This document shows positions 52,112 through 64,000 of a stretch of 64,000 bases of DNA, piece by piece. Below the pieces are notes generated by a model. It worked only from the letters and a program-made list of their open reading frames with translations. It searched no databases and had not been told where the DNA came from. The stretch comes from Vespa crabro. Lineage: Eukaryota; Arthropoda; Insecta; Hymenoptera; Vespidae. The stretch is taken from assembly GCF_910589235.1 (NCBI RefSeq), contig NC_060956.1, positions 14,249,999 through 14,313,998 of the forward strand, given 5' to 3'. Both the position numbers and the translations under genes were made by a program. The stretch's first letter is position 1. Each line of letters begins with the position of its first letter.

Positions 52112-53933
52112 AGACGGAGTTGTAGTCGACAAAACTATAGGAGTAGTTGTTTGTTCGATGAGATTTTCATCGGAAGACGATGAAGAAGAAGAATTAACCG
52201 GCTCGATAATACAACATCGCATGCTACTCGCTGGACATTGAACATCCTCGAGTACTTCATCGCACATCAAGGTTGCAAGTGCATGGACGCAAACGCCAGG
52301 ACAATCCGCGCTCTTTGCCGTGCTGGTTATAGAATCCAAGAGACCTTTTAAAAAGAAAATCTTACTCGGAAAGGATACACAAACAAATATAGGAACTATT
52401 ATAAACCGTGCTATCGTATCATGTGCTTCCCCTATCCTAAATTTAACATTAAAGATAACTGTATATCGAGTGCAGCTGTGTGAGCATCAAGAGCCGCTAA
52501 GAAATTCCTGCATACGTAATTCTACGATCGGCTTACAAAGTGGTCAAGGATGACTGAACTTGATCTTGACATTAGATACCGCAGGGAGGAGTTAACGACC
52601 TGTTGGGAATTTATTTCCTAAAGTATTATATTTTATCGATTATCCTATAATTTACATCAAAATTTATTTTGTTAGGAATTCGATGGTTTACTTGGGAAAT
52701 ATATAAATATATATATTCTATGTATGTATGTATGTATGTATGCATGTATGTACGTATGTAGGTAGGTAGGTAGATAGATATGTATGTATGTATGTATGTG
52801 TGTATATATGTATATATATATCGAGAATGGAATGTCATACGTGTACTTTAATGGTATAAGTAAGAAGAGTGATTCGCGTGATCCGTTAAGCGATAGAAGC
52901 AACGAAGGAACTTCCGGTTAACTCGTACAATTATACTGTTGGTTAGCGTGACCAGGAAAAGTTTACGTTTTTCTATTTCTTTAAATCTCCAAATACTATT
53001 ATCATTGATTTCGCTTCTAGAAGAAAGACAAAAAATCAATTAAGAAAGTTAAGAAAAAAAATTAGCAAAGATAATTCTCGAGGACGTTTAGTCGTACGTG
53101 ATAGACGAAAACGGCAAGTAGTATCCGTGATATTTGCACGCAACGTATCGAGGAAAGCCAGTTGGTTTCACTTTGGCAGGCATAACGGCCCAAACAAACA
53201 TAACGGTAGTTAACGAGCGCCTTGACTCGTCGCGTGTAGTCGAAGACGGCTCTTATACACGTGCCTCTCGCTTTATCTAACTTAATAGTTTTTCGAACTC
53301 GACTATGATGCACGAATCTCCTCGAATATTGGTTTATTTCGAATAGGAGCATTATCATTATAATAGATACCTTCTTCTTGAATCCTCTAATCTCACACGC
53401 ATCCCATCATTTTCTTTCATTCAACTTTGTTGAAACTCTATTTCTTTCTATTTCTTGAATGAAAGAACAAAAAAAAAAAAAATAAAAAAAAAGAAAAAAA
53501 AAGAAAAAAAAGAAAATAAATAAACCAGTGTGTAGTTTAAGAACCGTTATTAGTTATGAGGATATCGACTATGCGTTCATTTTATCGTTGATTATTTTTC
53601 GTTCCTAACGTGAGAACGGTAAATATGATACTTAGATAAATTCTTAGAAATTCATTGAGATTGTTTAACATTCGTTCTATTATTTATAATATATTCGTTA
53701 TCATCAAAGAGGTGTCCACGTATACCACTTTTTTCATTTGGCAGGCAGTCTTCATACCCGCCAACGAATCGAACGTTATCCGCATAGCACGCTATACAGT
53801 TCCTAAGTGGGACAGTCGCATCCTTCCAGATTCTACCTATAAAAGCGTGCGCCGCATACGCGCGCGCGTATGCGAATTTCTATTTCTCGAAACCTCGACT
53901 CGTACGTATGTATCTACAGACACTCTGTGCTCA

Positions 53934-53994
<61 letters not shown>

Positions 53995-54395
53995 TTTATT
54001 TCTTTCTTTATTTCATCGATCACCTTCAAGCGTTGTCACATCGTAGTATACACGTTATAAATACGTGCTATTACCATGATCTTTGATGTAGGTATTCGTC
54101 ATTAGAAAAAAGATTTCTACTTGTTCCGGATTTGTTACTAATCGCTTTCTTTTCCTGATTGTAAAAATGAGATCGGATATGACATGTTCCGTGTGAGTGT
54201 AAGCGTACTCTTTGACGAGTATCTCTATCGAGAATCTAGAGAAGAAATAGAAGGAAGCAAGATGGAAAACGCATCAAACTTGAATTTACCTGATAAGAAG
54301 CTGCCGGCTAGAGAATCATCGTCTTGAGCATCGACCGATTTACCGATGAGTATAACGAAAAGGACGATGCCCCTTAGGGCTGTTCTTAGTATCAT
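48940..54395 (-). CDS. mas: Masquerade-like secreted serine protease homologue with five clip-like domains, complete
   Basis: Eleven exons, 5' to 3': 54395-54290, 52344-51998, 51910-51883, 51790-51306, 51228-51040, 50882-50762, 50685-50500, 50403-50142, 49958-49681, 49606-49452, 49107-48940. Total 2325 nt, 774 aa, phases consistent. A signal peptide (GIVLFVILIGKSVDA) starts it. Five Cys-knot modules with the spacing C-x3-C, a further Cys and a terminal CC follow, for example CPGVCVHALATLMC and CKGECTSGLYALFC, separated by Thr-rich linkers. The C-terminal protease-like domain begins RVVGGEDAD and keeps the catalytic His (TAAHC) and Asp (DNDIALL), but the catalytic Ser is Gly (GDGGGPL), so it should be inactive. 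This combination matches Drosophila Masquerade (about 1047 aa), an extracellular protein needed for muscle attachment and axon guidance. Related proteins act in immune melanisation. The 1.9 kb first intron carries microsatellites. Confidence 0.95.
49185..49386. mobile_element. Short Tc1/mariner-type MITE-like insertion in a masquerade intron
   Basis: The left end CACTGCTCAAAAGCAATTAG and the right end, read in reverse complement as CACTGTTCAAAACAATTAG, are near-identical inverted repeats about 200 bp apart. CACTG-CTCAAAA ends are typical of Tc1-like elements, which insert at TA; TA lies at both borders. No transposase frame fits inside, so it would be a non-autonomous remnant. It lies between the last two masquerade exons. 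Confidence 0.55.
52718..52812. repeat. (GTAT)n tetranucleotide array with variants
   Basis: GTAT units, then GTAG/GATA variants, then GTAT and TA, inside masquerade intron 1. Confidence 0.9.
53936..54013. repeat. (TTTC)n tetranucleotide array
   Basis: About 55 bp of near-perfect TTTC units, then decayed TTTA/TTCC units; masquerade intron 1. Confidence 0.9.
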
Positions 54396-56187
54396 CTTTA
54401 ATCTTTCTTCTTCTTTCTTTTTCTATATCGTCTTTTATTATATCTCTTTTTCTTTCTCTTATCGCTAAAGTATATCCTCTTCTTCTTATTCGTCAAGAAT
54501 GTAAAAAGATTTGTAAAAAAGAGAAATGTTTTTGAATACACTATCGTTAATGGATGTCATGTGCCCGTAAAACAACGATTTTATCACGAATAATTCGATG
54601 ATCAAGAATTATAACGCGGAGAATATCATCCGTCGTTTTACCGTCCGTTCGACTAACTGACTGACTGACTGACTGACTGATTGGAGCGAAAGAAGAGCGA
54701 TGCCCACTTGTGGGTCAGGGTGCGACTATCTCTCCTTCTTTCTCCTAATGCCGCCGTCTTTGGTACAGTACATGAGAAGGACGATGCCTCTGACCGACCT
54801 CAAGGAGAAGTATTCGGAAGAAGGAAAGGAGGGGATAAGGAAGCCTATGGAGAGAAGAAGGTCAAAGAAGAGCGAAGGAGAAGAGGAAAGAGATATGAAA
54901 AGAGACAGATAGATAGAAAGAGAAAGAGAGAAAGAGAGCGAAAGACAAAGAGAGAGAGAGAGAGAAGTCGGAAGAGAAGGGTAGCTGGCAGGGGGCGTCG
55001 GATGTCTCCCTGATGCTCCTACTTCTTTAATCTATTTTTATTGACTCCTTTAAATGGTGAATCGTTTTATGACGCGTATCTCTTTTTCCTTGTTCCATTT
55101 CCTCGATCGATGACACTCCTACTTTCTTTTTCTTTTAACAATCTAAAAAACATGACAATTGTTGTTTTACTTTCTAAACGAAATATATTCTCATGATAGT
55201 TTATGAATTACCTACAATTTTATGGTAACATATAGATAATATTCTTATCTCGTCTATGCTTGGGATAATATCTAAAAATAGAAATATTAAATATATTAGA
55301 TTTATTATATTTATAATCAGAAATTATATATTTCACAAGATACATAATACATAATGTATATTTGTATTGTGCTTCTCGATTACTAATCTCTTTGTTTAAT
55401 TTGTTCTAAAAATCTTTCTAAAAGCTCTTGGTTTATATTTTAATTTGCAATATTTTGATTTTCATTTAACTTAAACTTAAACATGTCCTAAATATATATA
55501 TATACATGATATACATACACGCAAATATATTCATTTAAATGCTACCACGCGTAATGTGGATAGCCTTACGAGTATGCGGCAAAGACCTTTCTCTCTTGGC
55601 CTTACTATGTTCTTTGAGATACCACTACGTTTACGAACGAACGTGTCTTTCTTTTTCGTAGCGTGTAACTTCATTGGTACTCAATCTCTTTCACTATTTT
55701 TTTCCCCTTCTTTTACCTTCTTTATCGCCACTTTTTGCTTCTCGGTCAGATTCGCCCCTTCCGCTTTCAATTCTTTTGCTCCGCCCATTTGTGTGAACCT
55801 CACATCTTGTAGATACATATAATACAATCCACATAATGTGTAATGCGTATAATACACATGTGCAAGACTAACGGTACTTTATCCGTAAATGTACCAACAT
55901 AATACCGTACGATATTTTTCTTCGAAAATTATCATTGCCTATGCAAGCTGCATGTTTACTATGAATTTCATATGTATAAAAGGACGGAGATAATAGGCTA
56001 AATCTTATTACATACATAAGTACATTAACGTATATAAAAAAAAGTAATTGATTATACTTACTATTCTGAAAATGTTTATTATTTATCGATTATAAAAATA
56101 TATGTCAACTATGTGTATCGAATATAAAAATGTACGTATTAATTAAATTATGATTTTTAATAAAATATATAAAAAATAACTGTTATA
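54396..56187. other. Region upstream of masquerade and downstream of BARD1
   Basis: Contains the masquerade 5' flank, a short (GACT)n array at about 54657-54681, GA-rich DNA at 54900-54965 and AT-rich DNA towards BARD1. A minus-strand frame at about 55690-55820 looks protein-like (QMGGAKELKAEG, then NLTEKQKVAIKK) but ends after about 45 codons. I do not recognise it. A BARD1 poly(A) signal (TTTATT on the plus strand) may lie near 56080. Confidence 0.5.
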
Positions 56188-58472
56188 TTACAAACCTAAA
56201 TGAGATGGATTAAGTAAAGTAAACTTCTCTATACATTCAATTAACCATATCAGAGGTAGACTTCTTATGTGACACATGTTATATTTTATACGTGGTTCAT
56301 CCTTCCCAGGAGCATATATAATATAGTGTGTACACTTGTACAAAGGATGATGAGGATTACGAGCGGTATGAAATGGAATATATTGCTCCTTGTCTTTTAT
56401 ATCTTCTGGATTCGGTTCTCTGTTAAGGACGGTTCCATCACCTGCATTTATTAACTTCGTCAATTCTTCCTTCGTTAAATTAACATCGCCGATACGATAA
56501 ACAACCTTAGCTTGTAAAGCAAGAAAAAAGTAACATCGATTGAACAATCGTGGATTCTGAAGAAAAAGAATATTTCAAAGGAAATGTATATTAAGTATAT
56601 TAATCTTTTATTAAAAAAGAAAAAACAATGAATAAATAAAAAATTATCCAATTTACTTGATGTTCTTCGTTTTCCCTAGCTCGCTTGGGTACTCCCAAAA
56701 TAGGACAACCACTGACTTCAAATAATTCTAATTCCATCTGATGTATATCCTCCAATTCTAAGCTCATAGAAATCCCTATGAAAAAAATATAATAAATATA
56801 TAAATAAATGAATTTTTTCGATTTATATCATTAATTAATTTTCTTACATTCGCTGGTCAGTAACCATTTGCCATGAAGTAAAGCAAGCATAACATCATAG
56901 GTAAGATTGGTAATATTTTGATTATTTGCTTCGACTATTACATGAGTTACGCATGATCTAATATATTAAATTAAATCAAAATAATATTATATATCTATAC
57001 TTTAGAAAATATAAGAATTATATTATTCTGATTTATACATACTTATAGGTAGGCACAAATTTTATCTTATGTTTTGAAATTGCTCTTTCAAATAATTTTT
57101 GGCTTCTTTCATTCAAATTCGATAAATATACAATCAAATTACTATTATATAATGATTGATTGAGAGTACAATTTAAATCATGTTCGCTGTCTACATTATT
57201 AGAAAATAAATCCATATCTGATAGAACTTCCTGCATTTCTTTAGAGCAACAATAATCTCTGTAAAAGTATGTATTACATTTTATTAACTTGGGAACAATT
57301 AAACTCTTGAATGTTAGATATATTCTGATAAAAAAAAATAGATACATACATAGGTTTTTTACCATACTGATCGTAAACATCTCTATTAGCATGATATTCA
57401 AGTAATAGTTTTGCTTCTTTTACTCTATTATTTATAACAGCTTCGTGTAAAGGTGTCCTATTTTCTATACCTGGTATATTAGAAAATGCACCAGCCTTTA
57501 ATAGTAATTCACATATTTCATAATGACCTAAATTTATAGATTCTTGCTGAGAAAAGAATTTTGATAAGTCAATAAATAGAATAACTTTAACAATTAACTA
57601 AAACTATATTAAGCAATTTACCAATGGTGACCAGTTAGCATTATCTTTTGTATTTGGATTTGCACCAGCTTTAAGAAGAGATTCCACTGTTTCTTTCTGT
57701 CCCTGTAAAAAAAATTAAATATATTTTATGCAAATGTATTACAACTTGCAATTTTTTATATTATAATTATATATATTTATATATATAATTTATATATATA
57801 TAGGTAAAACTTATATAATATATAATATAATGTATAAAAATATGTAAACCTTATATAATATACCTTTATGCAAGCTGTATGTAAAGGGGTTTCACCCTTT
57901 GGATTACGTTTATTTATATTCTTAATAGTGTTTCTTGGTAAGTAATTAATAATAGTATTTTGTGAATTAGTCGGTAATTTATTTCTTTGCGGAATATTTC
58001 TTATTTCAATATGTATGTCCCATAAATTGCTATTAATGGTATATAAAAAGAAATTTCATATATAATACTAATATTCAAAAATATATATTTATTTTATATA
58101 AAATACAGGAATAAATCTTACTCTTCTTTTATTATATTCGCAATAGCATCACAGTCACGTATAAGATTTAATATTGTATGATCAGTACGTATTTCATTTG
58201 GTCTAACTGGTACGTCACATTGATAACATTTTGAATCATCTACACAGTTTGAACAAAAAAAATGTCCACAATTGGTATATCTAACTGGATTTATCGGTTT
58301 GTTTCTACTATGAAAAGTAAACAAAAATAATAAATAAAAAAGATGTTAATATTGTATATTCTTTTACAATAATCATAAATTAATTTGCCTACAGAAATTA
58401 CCATTTTCCACACATTAATGCACTCGCAAACTTTTTTAAACTCTCGCGAGTATTTGTCCACGTGATATCCAT
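56188..58472 (-). CDS. BARD1: BARD1, RING-ankyrin-BRCT partner of BRCA1, complete
   Basis: Nine exons, 5' to 3': 58472-58402, 58307-58122, 58029-57864, 57702-57622, 57546-57350, 57258-57043, 56957-56848, 56775-56657, 56556-56188. Total 1515 nt, 504 aa, phases consistent. An N-terminal RING (CGKCRNKP, NCGHFFCSNC, CYQC; about residues 22-62, Cys/His pattern intact) is followed by three to four ankyrin repeats (GETPLHTACIK, KAGANPNTKDN, RTPLHEAVINNR; about 115-235) and tandem BRCT domains (about 240-504, with GKWLLTSEW and LNREPNPED). RING plus ankyrin plus BRCT in one chain is specific to BARD1. It forms the ubiquitin ligase with BRCA1 in homologous-recombination repair. At 504 aa it lacks most of the long linker of human BARD1 (777 aa). 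It is divergent from JKAMP. Confidence 0.95.
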
Positions 58473-59080
58473 TTTGATATTTATTGTCAAAAAATAAAGC
58501 AAGAAAATATTAAATTATTACTTCAGACACACAAATAAAATTCGAAAAGTACAATTGAGACGTTTTACAAAATAACTTTCCCGCACTTTAATTTTTTTCA
58601 TTGACATAGACAATAAATATTTAGCAAGAAACCGTGTTTGTATTATGTTATCAAAATATACCTTACCGGCTGGTACATGAACATGATTACAGCAACTAAC
58701 CGCATTGGCGTGCATTATGAGATATAACATACGTATGTATGTAATGCAATGTGCAGTCTATGGCTAATGGATTTCGAAAATAGAAAACAAAGTTGTATTA
58801 TAAATTTTAAGGTTAGATTTAGAGGATTTAACAAAATATATTGACAATATTACAGTGATATTAAAATATTAAGTAAATTAAACATCAGTTAATATCGATT
58901 GATATTTTTGAATTAACGGTAGATAATATGATTTTATATAAATTCAAATAGCAATAGAGATATGAGCCGATATATCAATATTTCTTGTTTAAAAAAATTT
59001 AATATTTATTTTACATCAAGACTATGTAAATTTTATATTCTATAAAAAATATATGTTAAAGAATATTGAAATATTAAAGT
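58473..59080. promoter_or_regulatory. Divergent intergenic region between BARD1 and JKAMP
   Basis: About 600 bp between opposite start codons, AT-rich, no coding frame of note. Both gene types are broadly expressed, so a shared promoter is plausible. No TATA box or motif stands out to me. Confidence 0.4.
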
Positions 59081-60262
59081 ATGAATACATTAACACGATG
59101 TCCTGGTATGTATTGTGGAAAAGAATTATTAGCAAATGGAAATTGGAGTGACTGTGGTGCGTGCCCTCGTGGATTTAGAACAAATGTTTCTTCTGCCTGT
59201 GTTCTTTGTGAAGATACACCTATGTTTTATGATTGGTTATATCTTGGATTCATGGCATTGCTAGCATTAGTTTTACATTGGTTCTGTATTGATGGGGTCT
59301 CAATGCGACGAAATATACCTAAAGAAGTCATTGCATTGCATCTGTCTGCATTATTTGAAGTTTTGAGTGCATCCCTCATTACTTTACAATTAACTGATCC
59401 TATCGGTACATTTGGAATAAGATCTTGTAAAACACGTCGTCTTTCAGATTGGTATACACTACTACATAATCCTAGTCCGAACTATGAAACAACTTTGCAC
59501 TGTACTCAAGAAGCAGTATATCCTTTGTTAGTAACATTTTAATTGTATATTTTAATCTTTTAATGAGATTTCTTTCATTAAAAAATTATTTACGTACATA
59601 TAAATTAATTTATATTTTATTATCTTTTAGATATACCATGGTTTTTGTTTTTTATGCCCTTGGCGTAGTTATTATGCTTATTTTAAGGCCAATGATAACA
59701 AAAAAATTCTTACCTAAACATGGAAAATTTTCAATATATGCTGCACTATATTTCTATCCTATTTTAGCACTTTTACATGCCATTGGAGGAGGTCTTATAT
59801 GTAAATAAGAAATAAATTATTGACTTTTTTTATTGAACTAATAAAATATTTAGGACTGATATAATATTATATATTTTGCAGATTACTCATTTCCTTATAT
59901 CACTATTATTTTGTCAGTTTTATCAAATGCAGCACACTTTGCTTTCAAATTAAATCAGGTAAAAGATTTTATATATTTTTCTATTTACATTAATATTTAT
60001 ATATTGTTATATAGTTTATTAATACTAATCTATTAAATTTTTACAGACCATGAAATCCCTGTTACTTAGCTCAGTTTCAGATGTAAAAAATGTAATAGTA
60101 ATACTTGGTCATTGGTTGTTACATGGTTACGGAGTAGTAGCTGTTGCTACATTACGTGGTATTAGTATTCATCCAGCAATGCTTGTCTTGGTTCCTTTAC
60201 CTGCATTGTTTTATATATTTACAGCAAGGTTTACTGATCCACATAAACTTGATATACAATAA
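59081..60262 (+). CDS. JKAMP: JKAMP (JAMP), seven-helix ER membrane protein, complete
   Basis: Four exons: 59081-59526, 59631-59800, 59882-59958, 60047-60262. Total 909 nt, 302 aa. The N-terminus is Cys-rich (CPGMYCGKELLANGNW, GACPRGF, CVLC). Hydrophobic segments follow: WLYLGFMALLALVLHWFC, VFVFYALGVVIMLIL, ALYFYPILALLHAIGG and others, about seven in all. The C-terminus is FTDPHKLDIQ. These features match the JNK1/MAPK8-associated membrane protein family. In mammals JAMP prolongs JNK activity and recruits proteasomes and ERAD factors to the ER membrane. The last intron junctions are standard GT-AG. A poly(A) signal AATAAA lies at 60515-60520. Confidence 0.95.
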
Positions 60263-60832
60263 TAAAAAATACTTTTTTTTAACCAGTAAGTGAAACAGTG
60301 TCAATCCTAGTGGTAAATATCTTTTTTACAATCAAGCAAAATCTCTTATTTTTCTAGAATTTAATATCTCAATTTCATTTACAATTATCTGTTAATATAA
60401 GCTACTATTGAATATTTCAAATTACTTTTTTCATTCAAAATTTGTATATACACAAAAATAAATTAATAAGATCAAATTGCTGTATAATTAGTTTTAAAGC
60501 AAAATTTTTTTTTGAATAAAGACTTATTATATATTATTCATCAATAATGTAATTCTCCACTTAATTTTAAAATTTTAATTTCCACTTGACACCTTTTAAG
60601 TATACATATGAAAATAAAAGTTTGATTCTATTTGATTTTATCAGTTTACTAAGTAATATTAAATATTTCTTATGGAATTTTTTAAAATAGAGTTAAAAAA
60701 ATATACAACTTTTCAATACTTTGCCATATTTTTTAATGATATATTAATCGTAATTAACATCAAGCAAATCATTTGCATAAAACAAATAATTACGTTCATT
60801 ATAGATAGCGAGTGAGTATTAAATGCACAATA
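60263..60832. other. Convergent 3' region between JKAMP and CD98hc
   Basis: AT-rich 3' UTR sequence of both genes; the AATAAA at 60515-60520 serves JKAMP. Nothing else recognised. Confidence 0.5.
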
Positions 60833-61608
60833 TTAGTTTACATCATCCTTGGGTACAAAAGTTAGAATCAATGTACTCTTAGATGATATAGGTATCATAT
60901 TTGAAGGTAGCTTTGTTCTGAAAAATCAATGAATAAATTAGTAGTGTTTTGTAAGGTTTTATTTCAGAATACTTTAGATTTTATGTACTTACTTCAAGGT
61001 ACCTCCATTTTGAGTATAATTAGGACTATATGTAAGTATAGTCACTTCTTCTGATATTCCAGGTATAGATGATAAATCTATAATTGTGGGATATTCTTCG
61101 CTTTGGTATGCTACTAGGTATCCTGGATTACCACTTTTTAACCTAAAAATTCATTAAAAAATAGAGCTAATGTTCATAAAAATTTAATGGTCTTTTGATT
61201 ACATTAACTAACTCGTGTATGTTATTATTAAACTATATAAACCATAATTACATATATTAAATAAAAGATCTATTTGAAATGACATGCAGAGAAATGCATA
61301 CAGTATGTTAGTGAACTCACCAACTCCTGTGACACATAGAAGGAAACATGAAACAAGGTAAATTAATCTTGGTTAGTTTATTATATGAAGGTATTATCAG
61401 TTATGTACCTTAAATATCAATGTAAAGAATAACTTTGGATATAATAATTGAGCTCTAAATGGATCAATTTGTGTTATGTTATCATGTGAATACAACCAAT
61501 TGCTCTATTCTTTGTAGATTTATTGTAGTATGACTAATATTACTATTATTCGTTAATAATGTATCATTAAACTTTTGGCGATTATCATTAAACTTTTGGC
61601 GATTATCA

Positions 61609-61649
<41 letters not shown>

Positions 61650-61688
61650 ACAATAGTATATACATATAATAATAGTAATATTAATATA

Positions 61689-61731
<43 letters not shown>

Positions 61732-63713
61732 TATGAGTTACTTTAAAAATATTGATATATATTAAGTAATTATCTGAAAGGATTTTACCTTGTATATACA
61801 AAAACGCTTCCATTTACGACTCTAAGATCAGTTTCTCCATAAAGAAATGTTGCACTTGTACGAGCTTTAGCTAATATTGCAAATGCATTTTTGGCAGATA
61901 ATGTATCATTTAATCTAAGAATAGGTGTTCCTGGCAAAAGCATAAACATTAGTGTTATGCTATCAGCTATATCACCTGCCATTCGTTGTCTTAAACTATA
62001 TTGTTCTCCATTTACCTATAATAAATAAATATTATTGTATTTTCTAAAAAAGAAAAAGCTTATTAGTTGGACATATTTCTCCTTATTTTAACGATGCTTA
62101 CATCCCATCCAGGCCAAGATGAAATATTTATCCACTGTTTAATGCCTTTATACAAAATTGTTGCATTTATGCTAGCATTTGCTGTTGTTAGAAATTGAGA
62201 ATTTTGTGGAAGACTTAATGCCTTCTTTTCATTGTAAACTTCTAAAATATCTGCTCCAATATCATCTTGTAATGTAAATAAGCTGTGGAATTTTATTAGA
62301 AACTCATCATATGTAGAAAGAAATATATATAATTATATGAATATATTTCTTTTGATTTTTAAATATTAAAAATAATTACCCTTGGCCTTTAGTTTCATTG
62401 TAAACTATTTCTTGCCATTTTGTTAAAACTGCTACATTTTTTGGTCGATCTCGGGTATATACATGCACCAATGATTGATAATTATCAGTTTCAGTTGGTA
62501 TTGTACTCAGAGATTCATCCCTCAAAATAGGATCTTCTGTCAAATATTGAGTATTTGCTAAACGAAAACCATTAATTCCCAATTTTAACCAATGTTTCAA
62601 AATATTCTGAAATAAAACAATATTAATATAAATAGATTTATGTTATGCCAATTAATTCATTCAAAATCGTTTATGAAACAAAAAATAACTTACTTCAAAT
62701 TCTCCTACCACTTGTGGGTTAGAGAAATTCAGATCTGGCTGAAATTTATTAAATTGATGAAGATAATATTGGCCTCTTTGCTCATTCCATTCCCAGGCAG
62801 AACCTCCATTTACACTTAGCTATATTAAAATAAATAATTATAAAATCTAAATATATTTGTAAAATAAAATACTTTTTATCCAAAATGTATGCAAATAACC
62901 ATAAATATGTGTATATAGAAAGGATGTATTTACAAAACATTCATAGGCACCTAGCATTCAAATGATTACAAGAATATTAAATATACCCAATTATTAGGAG
63001 GTTGCCTTTCACCATCAGAAGTATGTCCATCTGCCCAAATATAGTAATCTGTGTAAGGATTTTTATTGTTAACAGATTGTTCGAACCAAAAGTGTTTCAT
63101 GGAAGAATGATTAGGATCTAATTCCAAAATAAGATGCTGGTCTCTTTCCTTTGCAGCTTTAATAAGATCTTCTAGATCGCTTATGTCGCCTACTTGCGGA
63201 TCTAATTCTATGAAATTTTCCGTATGTCCTAAATGTCATAAGTAATAATATAGATATAAATAAAAATCTTTCTATATATATATTTTGGAAGGAATATCAA
63301 TAGCAAACATGATTTGCATTATTTTTGTTTATACCTTCTAAACTTCCTTTCATTATCGATGGTAAACAAATTGCTTTTATATGTTGTTCCTTTAATTCAT
63401 CCAGGAGAGATTGAAAACCTTTTAAATTTTTGATAGGCGAATCAGAAAATTGTAATCGAACAATAGGACTCTCTTCCCACCATTTTCTAGGCTTTGGTGC
63501 TACGCACTTTGGTGCCATTAAAATAATAGCTATAGCACCAGCTAACATAGCGATCCATAATATCCAAAAACTAATGAATAAAAACCATCTTAAACGAACC
63601 CAAAATGGATCATTAGCAAATTTCATCAACTCTTCTTTCCCCATTCCAGAAAATGTCTGTTTAGCAGTTTCAATATCGATTTTTGCATCTCCATTTTCCG
63701 ATATAAATTTAAC
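60833..63713 (-). CDS. SLC3A2: CD98hc/4F2hc-like amino-acid transporter heavy chain (SLC3A2), 5' end outside window
   Basis: Eight exons, 5' to 3': 63713-63335, 63228-62987, 62819-62694, 62606-62380, 62282-62102, 62015-61789, 61142-60993, 60917-60833. Total 1617 nt, 538 residues. The first exon has an acceptor and no fitting ATG, so earlier exons lie upstream. Type II topology: a cytoplasmic N-part, one membrane helix (WFLFISFWILWIAMLAGAIA), then Cys in APKCVAPK just outside the membrane, where 4F2hc makes its disulfide with a LAT-type light chain. A GH13 alpha-amylase-like ectodomain follows. Its catalytic region reads GFRLANTQYL, without the nucleophile Asp of active GH13 enzymes, as expected of a non-enzymatic heavy chain. 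The protein traffics amino-acid exchangers to the plasma membrane. Alternative name: neutral and basic amino acid transport protein rBAT-like; 4F2hc fits better because of the missing catalytic residue. Confidence 0.92.
61613..61727. repeat. Two (TA)n microsatellites in a CD98hc intron
   Basis: TA arrays at 61613-61643 and 61694-61727, separated by AT-rich sequence. Confidence 0.9.
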
Positions 63714-64000
63714 CTATAAACGAAAAATACTTTTATTTTCATGTAACAATGACAAAAACTATAAATTGTTAATTTAGATATATTTCACTAAGAGAAAGTA
63801 TGATGCAATTTCGAAAACTTCTTGCTTTTATACATCGTTTTATTTCTTTACAAAATTAAGTAAAGCCATCTCTTTTATAGATTATTATTAGTTTTAACAA
63901 ATTATTTCTAAAAACAGAATTCCATTCGATGTAATAGATTTAAAAAAAATATAGGGTATGACGTAATCAGAAAAAGATCTTCGATTTTTTTTAAAGAAAA
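63714..64000 (-). other. Intron or upstream DNA of CD98hc
   Basis: AT-rich sequence beyond the acceptor of the first recovered exon; no start codon in a fitting frame was found before the window ends. Confidence 0.5.

Noticed and set aside
51370..52241. Val-rich plus-strand frames opposite masquerade
   Set aside because: Antisense shadows of the Thr-rich linker codons of masquerade.
53655..54086. 143-codon plus-strand frame
   Set aside because: Runs through the (TTTC)n array and lies in masquerade intron 1.

Overview
The window is nuclear DNA of an animal, almost certainly an insect. The genes are spliced, with short GT-AG introns in AT-rich DNA. Two gene types are insect-specific: a Torso-type receptor tyrosine kinase and a Masquerade-type clip-domain protease homologue. 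The dense (GA/CT)n microsatellites and compact AT-rich genes suggest a hymenopteran, but the order is an inference.

Layout. From 1 to about 19.2 kb the DNA is relatively GC-rich and saturated with simple repeats. It is not empty: the last coding exon of AGGF1 (minus strand) lies at 9402-9545, so 9546-19277 is a single 9.7 kb AGGF1 intron. That intron holds a duplicated hairpin element and two doubtful exon-like stretches. From 19.28 kb onward the DNA is AT-rich and gene-dense. In order: AGGF1 (minus, 9402-21421); DNAJC13/RME-8 (plus, 22004-31771); torso-type kinase (minus, 34410-38923, first exon not found); kinesin-5/Klp61F (plus, 42693-47289); masquerade (minus, 48940-54395); BARD1 (minus, 56188-58472); JKAMP (plus, 59081-60262); CD98hc/4F2hc-like SLC3A2 (minus, 60833-63713, 5' end outside the window).

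I built every gene model exon by exon, using splice sites, reading-frame phase and family motifs. Each model keeps frame: 2230 aa for DNAJC13, 1057 for kinesin-5, 774 for Masquerade, 556 for AGGF1, 504 for BARD1, 302 for JKAMP, 704 for the partial Torso and 538 for the partial CD98hc. AGGF1/DNAJC13 and BARD1/JKAMP are divergent pairs about 600 bp apart that may share promoters. DNAJC13/torso, kinesin-5/masquerade and JKAMP/CD98hc are convergent. The genes do not form one pathway: they cover splicing or signalling (AGGF1), endosomal sorting (DNAJC13), hormone reception (torso), mitosis (kinesin-5), extracellular adhesion (mas), DNA repair (BARD1), ER quality control (JKAMP) and amino-acid transport (CD98hc).

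Main points for follow-up: the distant AGGF1 terminal exon; a 57-nt AGGF1 intron with a weak donor beside a stronger donor that would insert a stop; the duplicated covarying hairpin; a torso-type receptor in a possible hymenopteran; a CCAAT/CHR-like kinesin-5 promoter; a 42-bp perfect palindrome; and a Tc1-type MITE-like insertion. No CRISPR, prokaryotic or viral element was seen.
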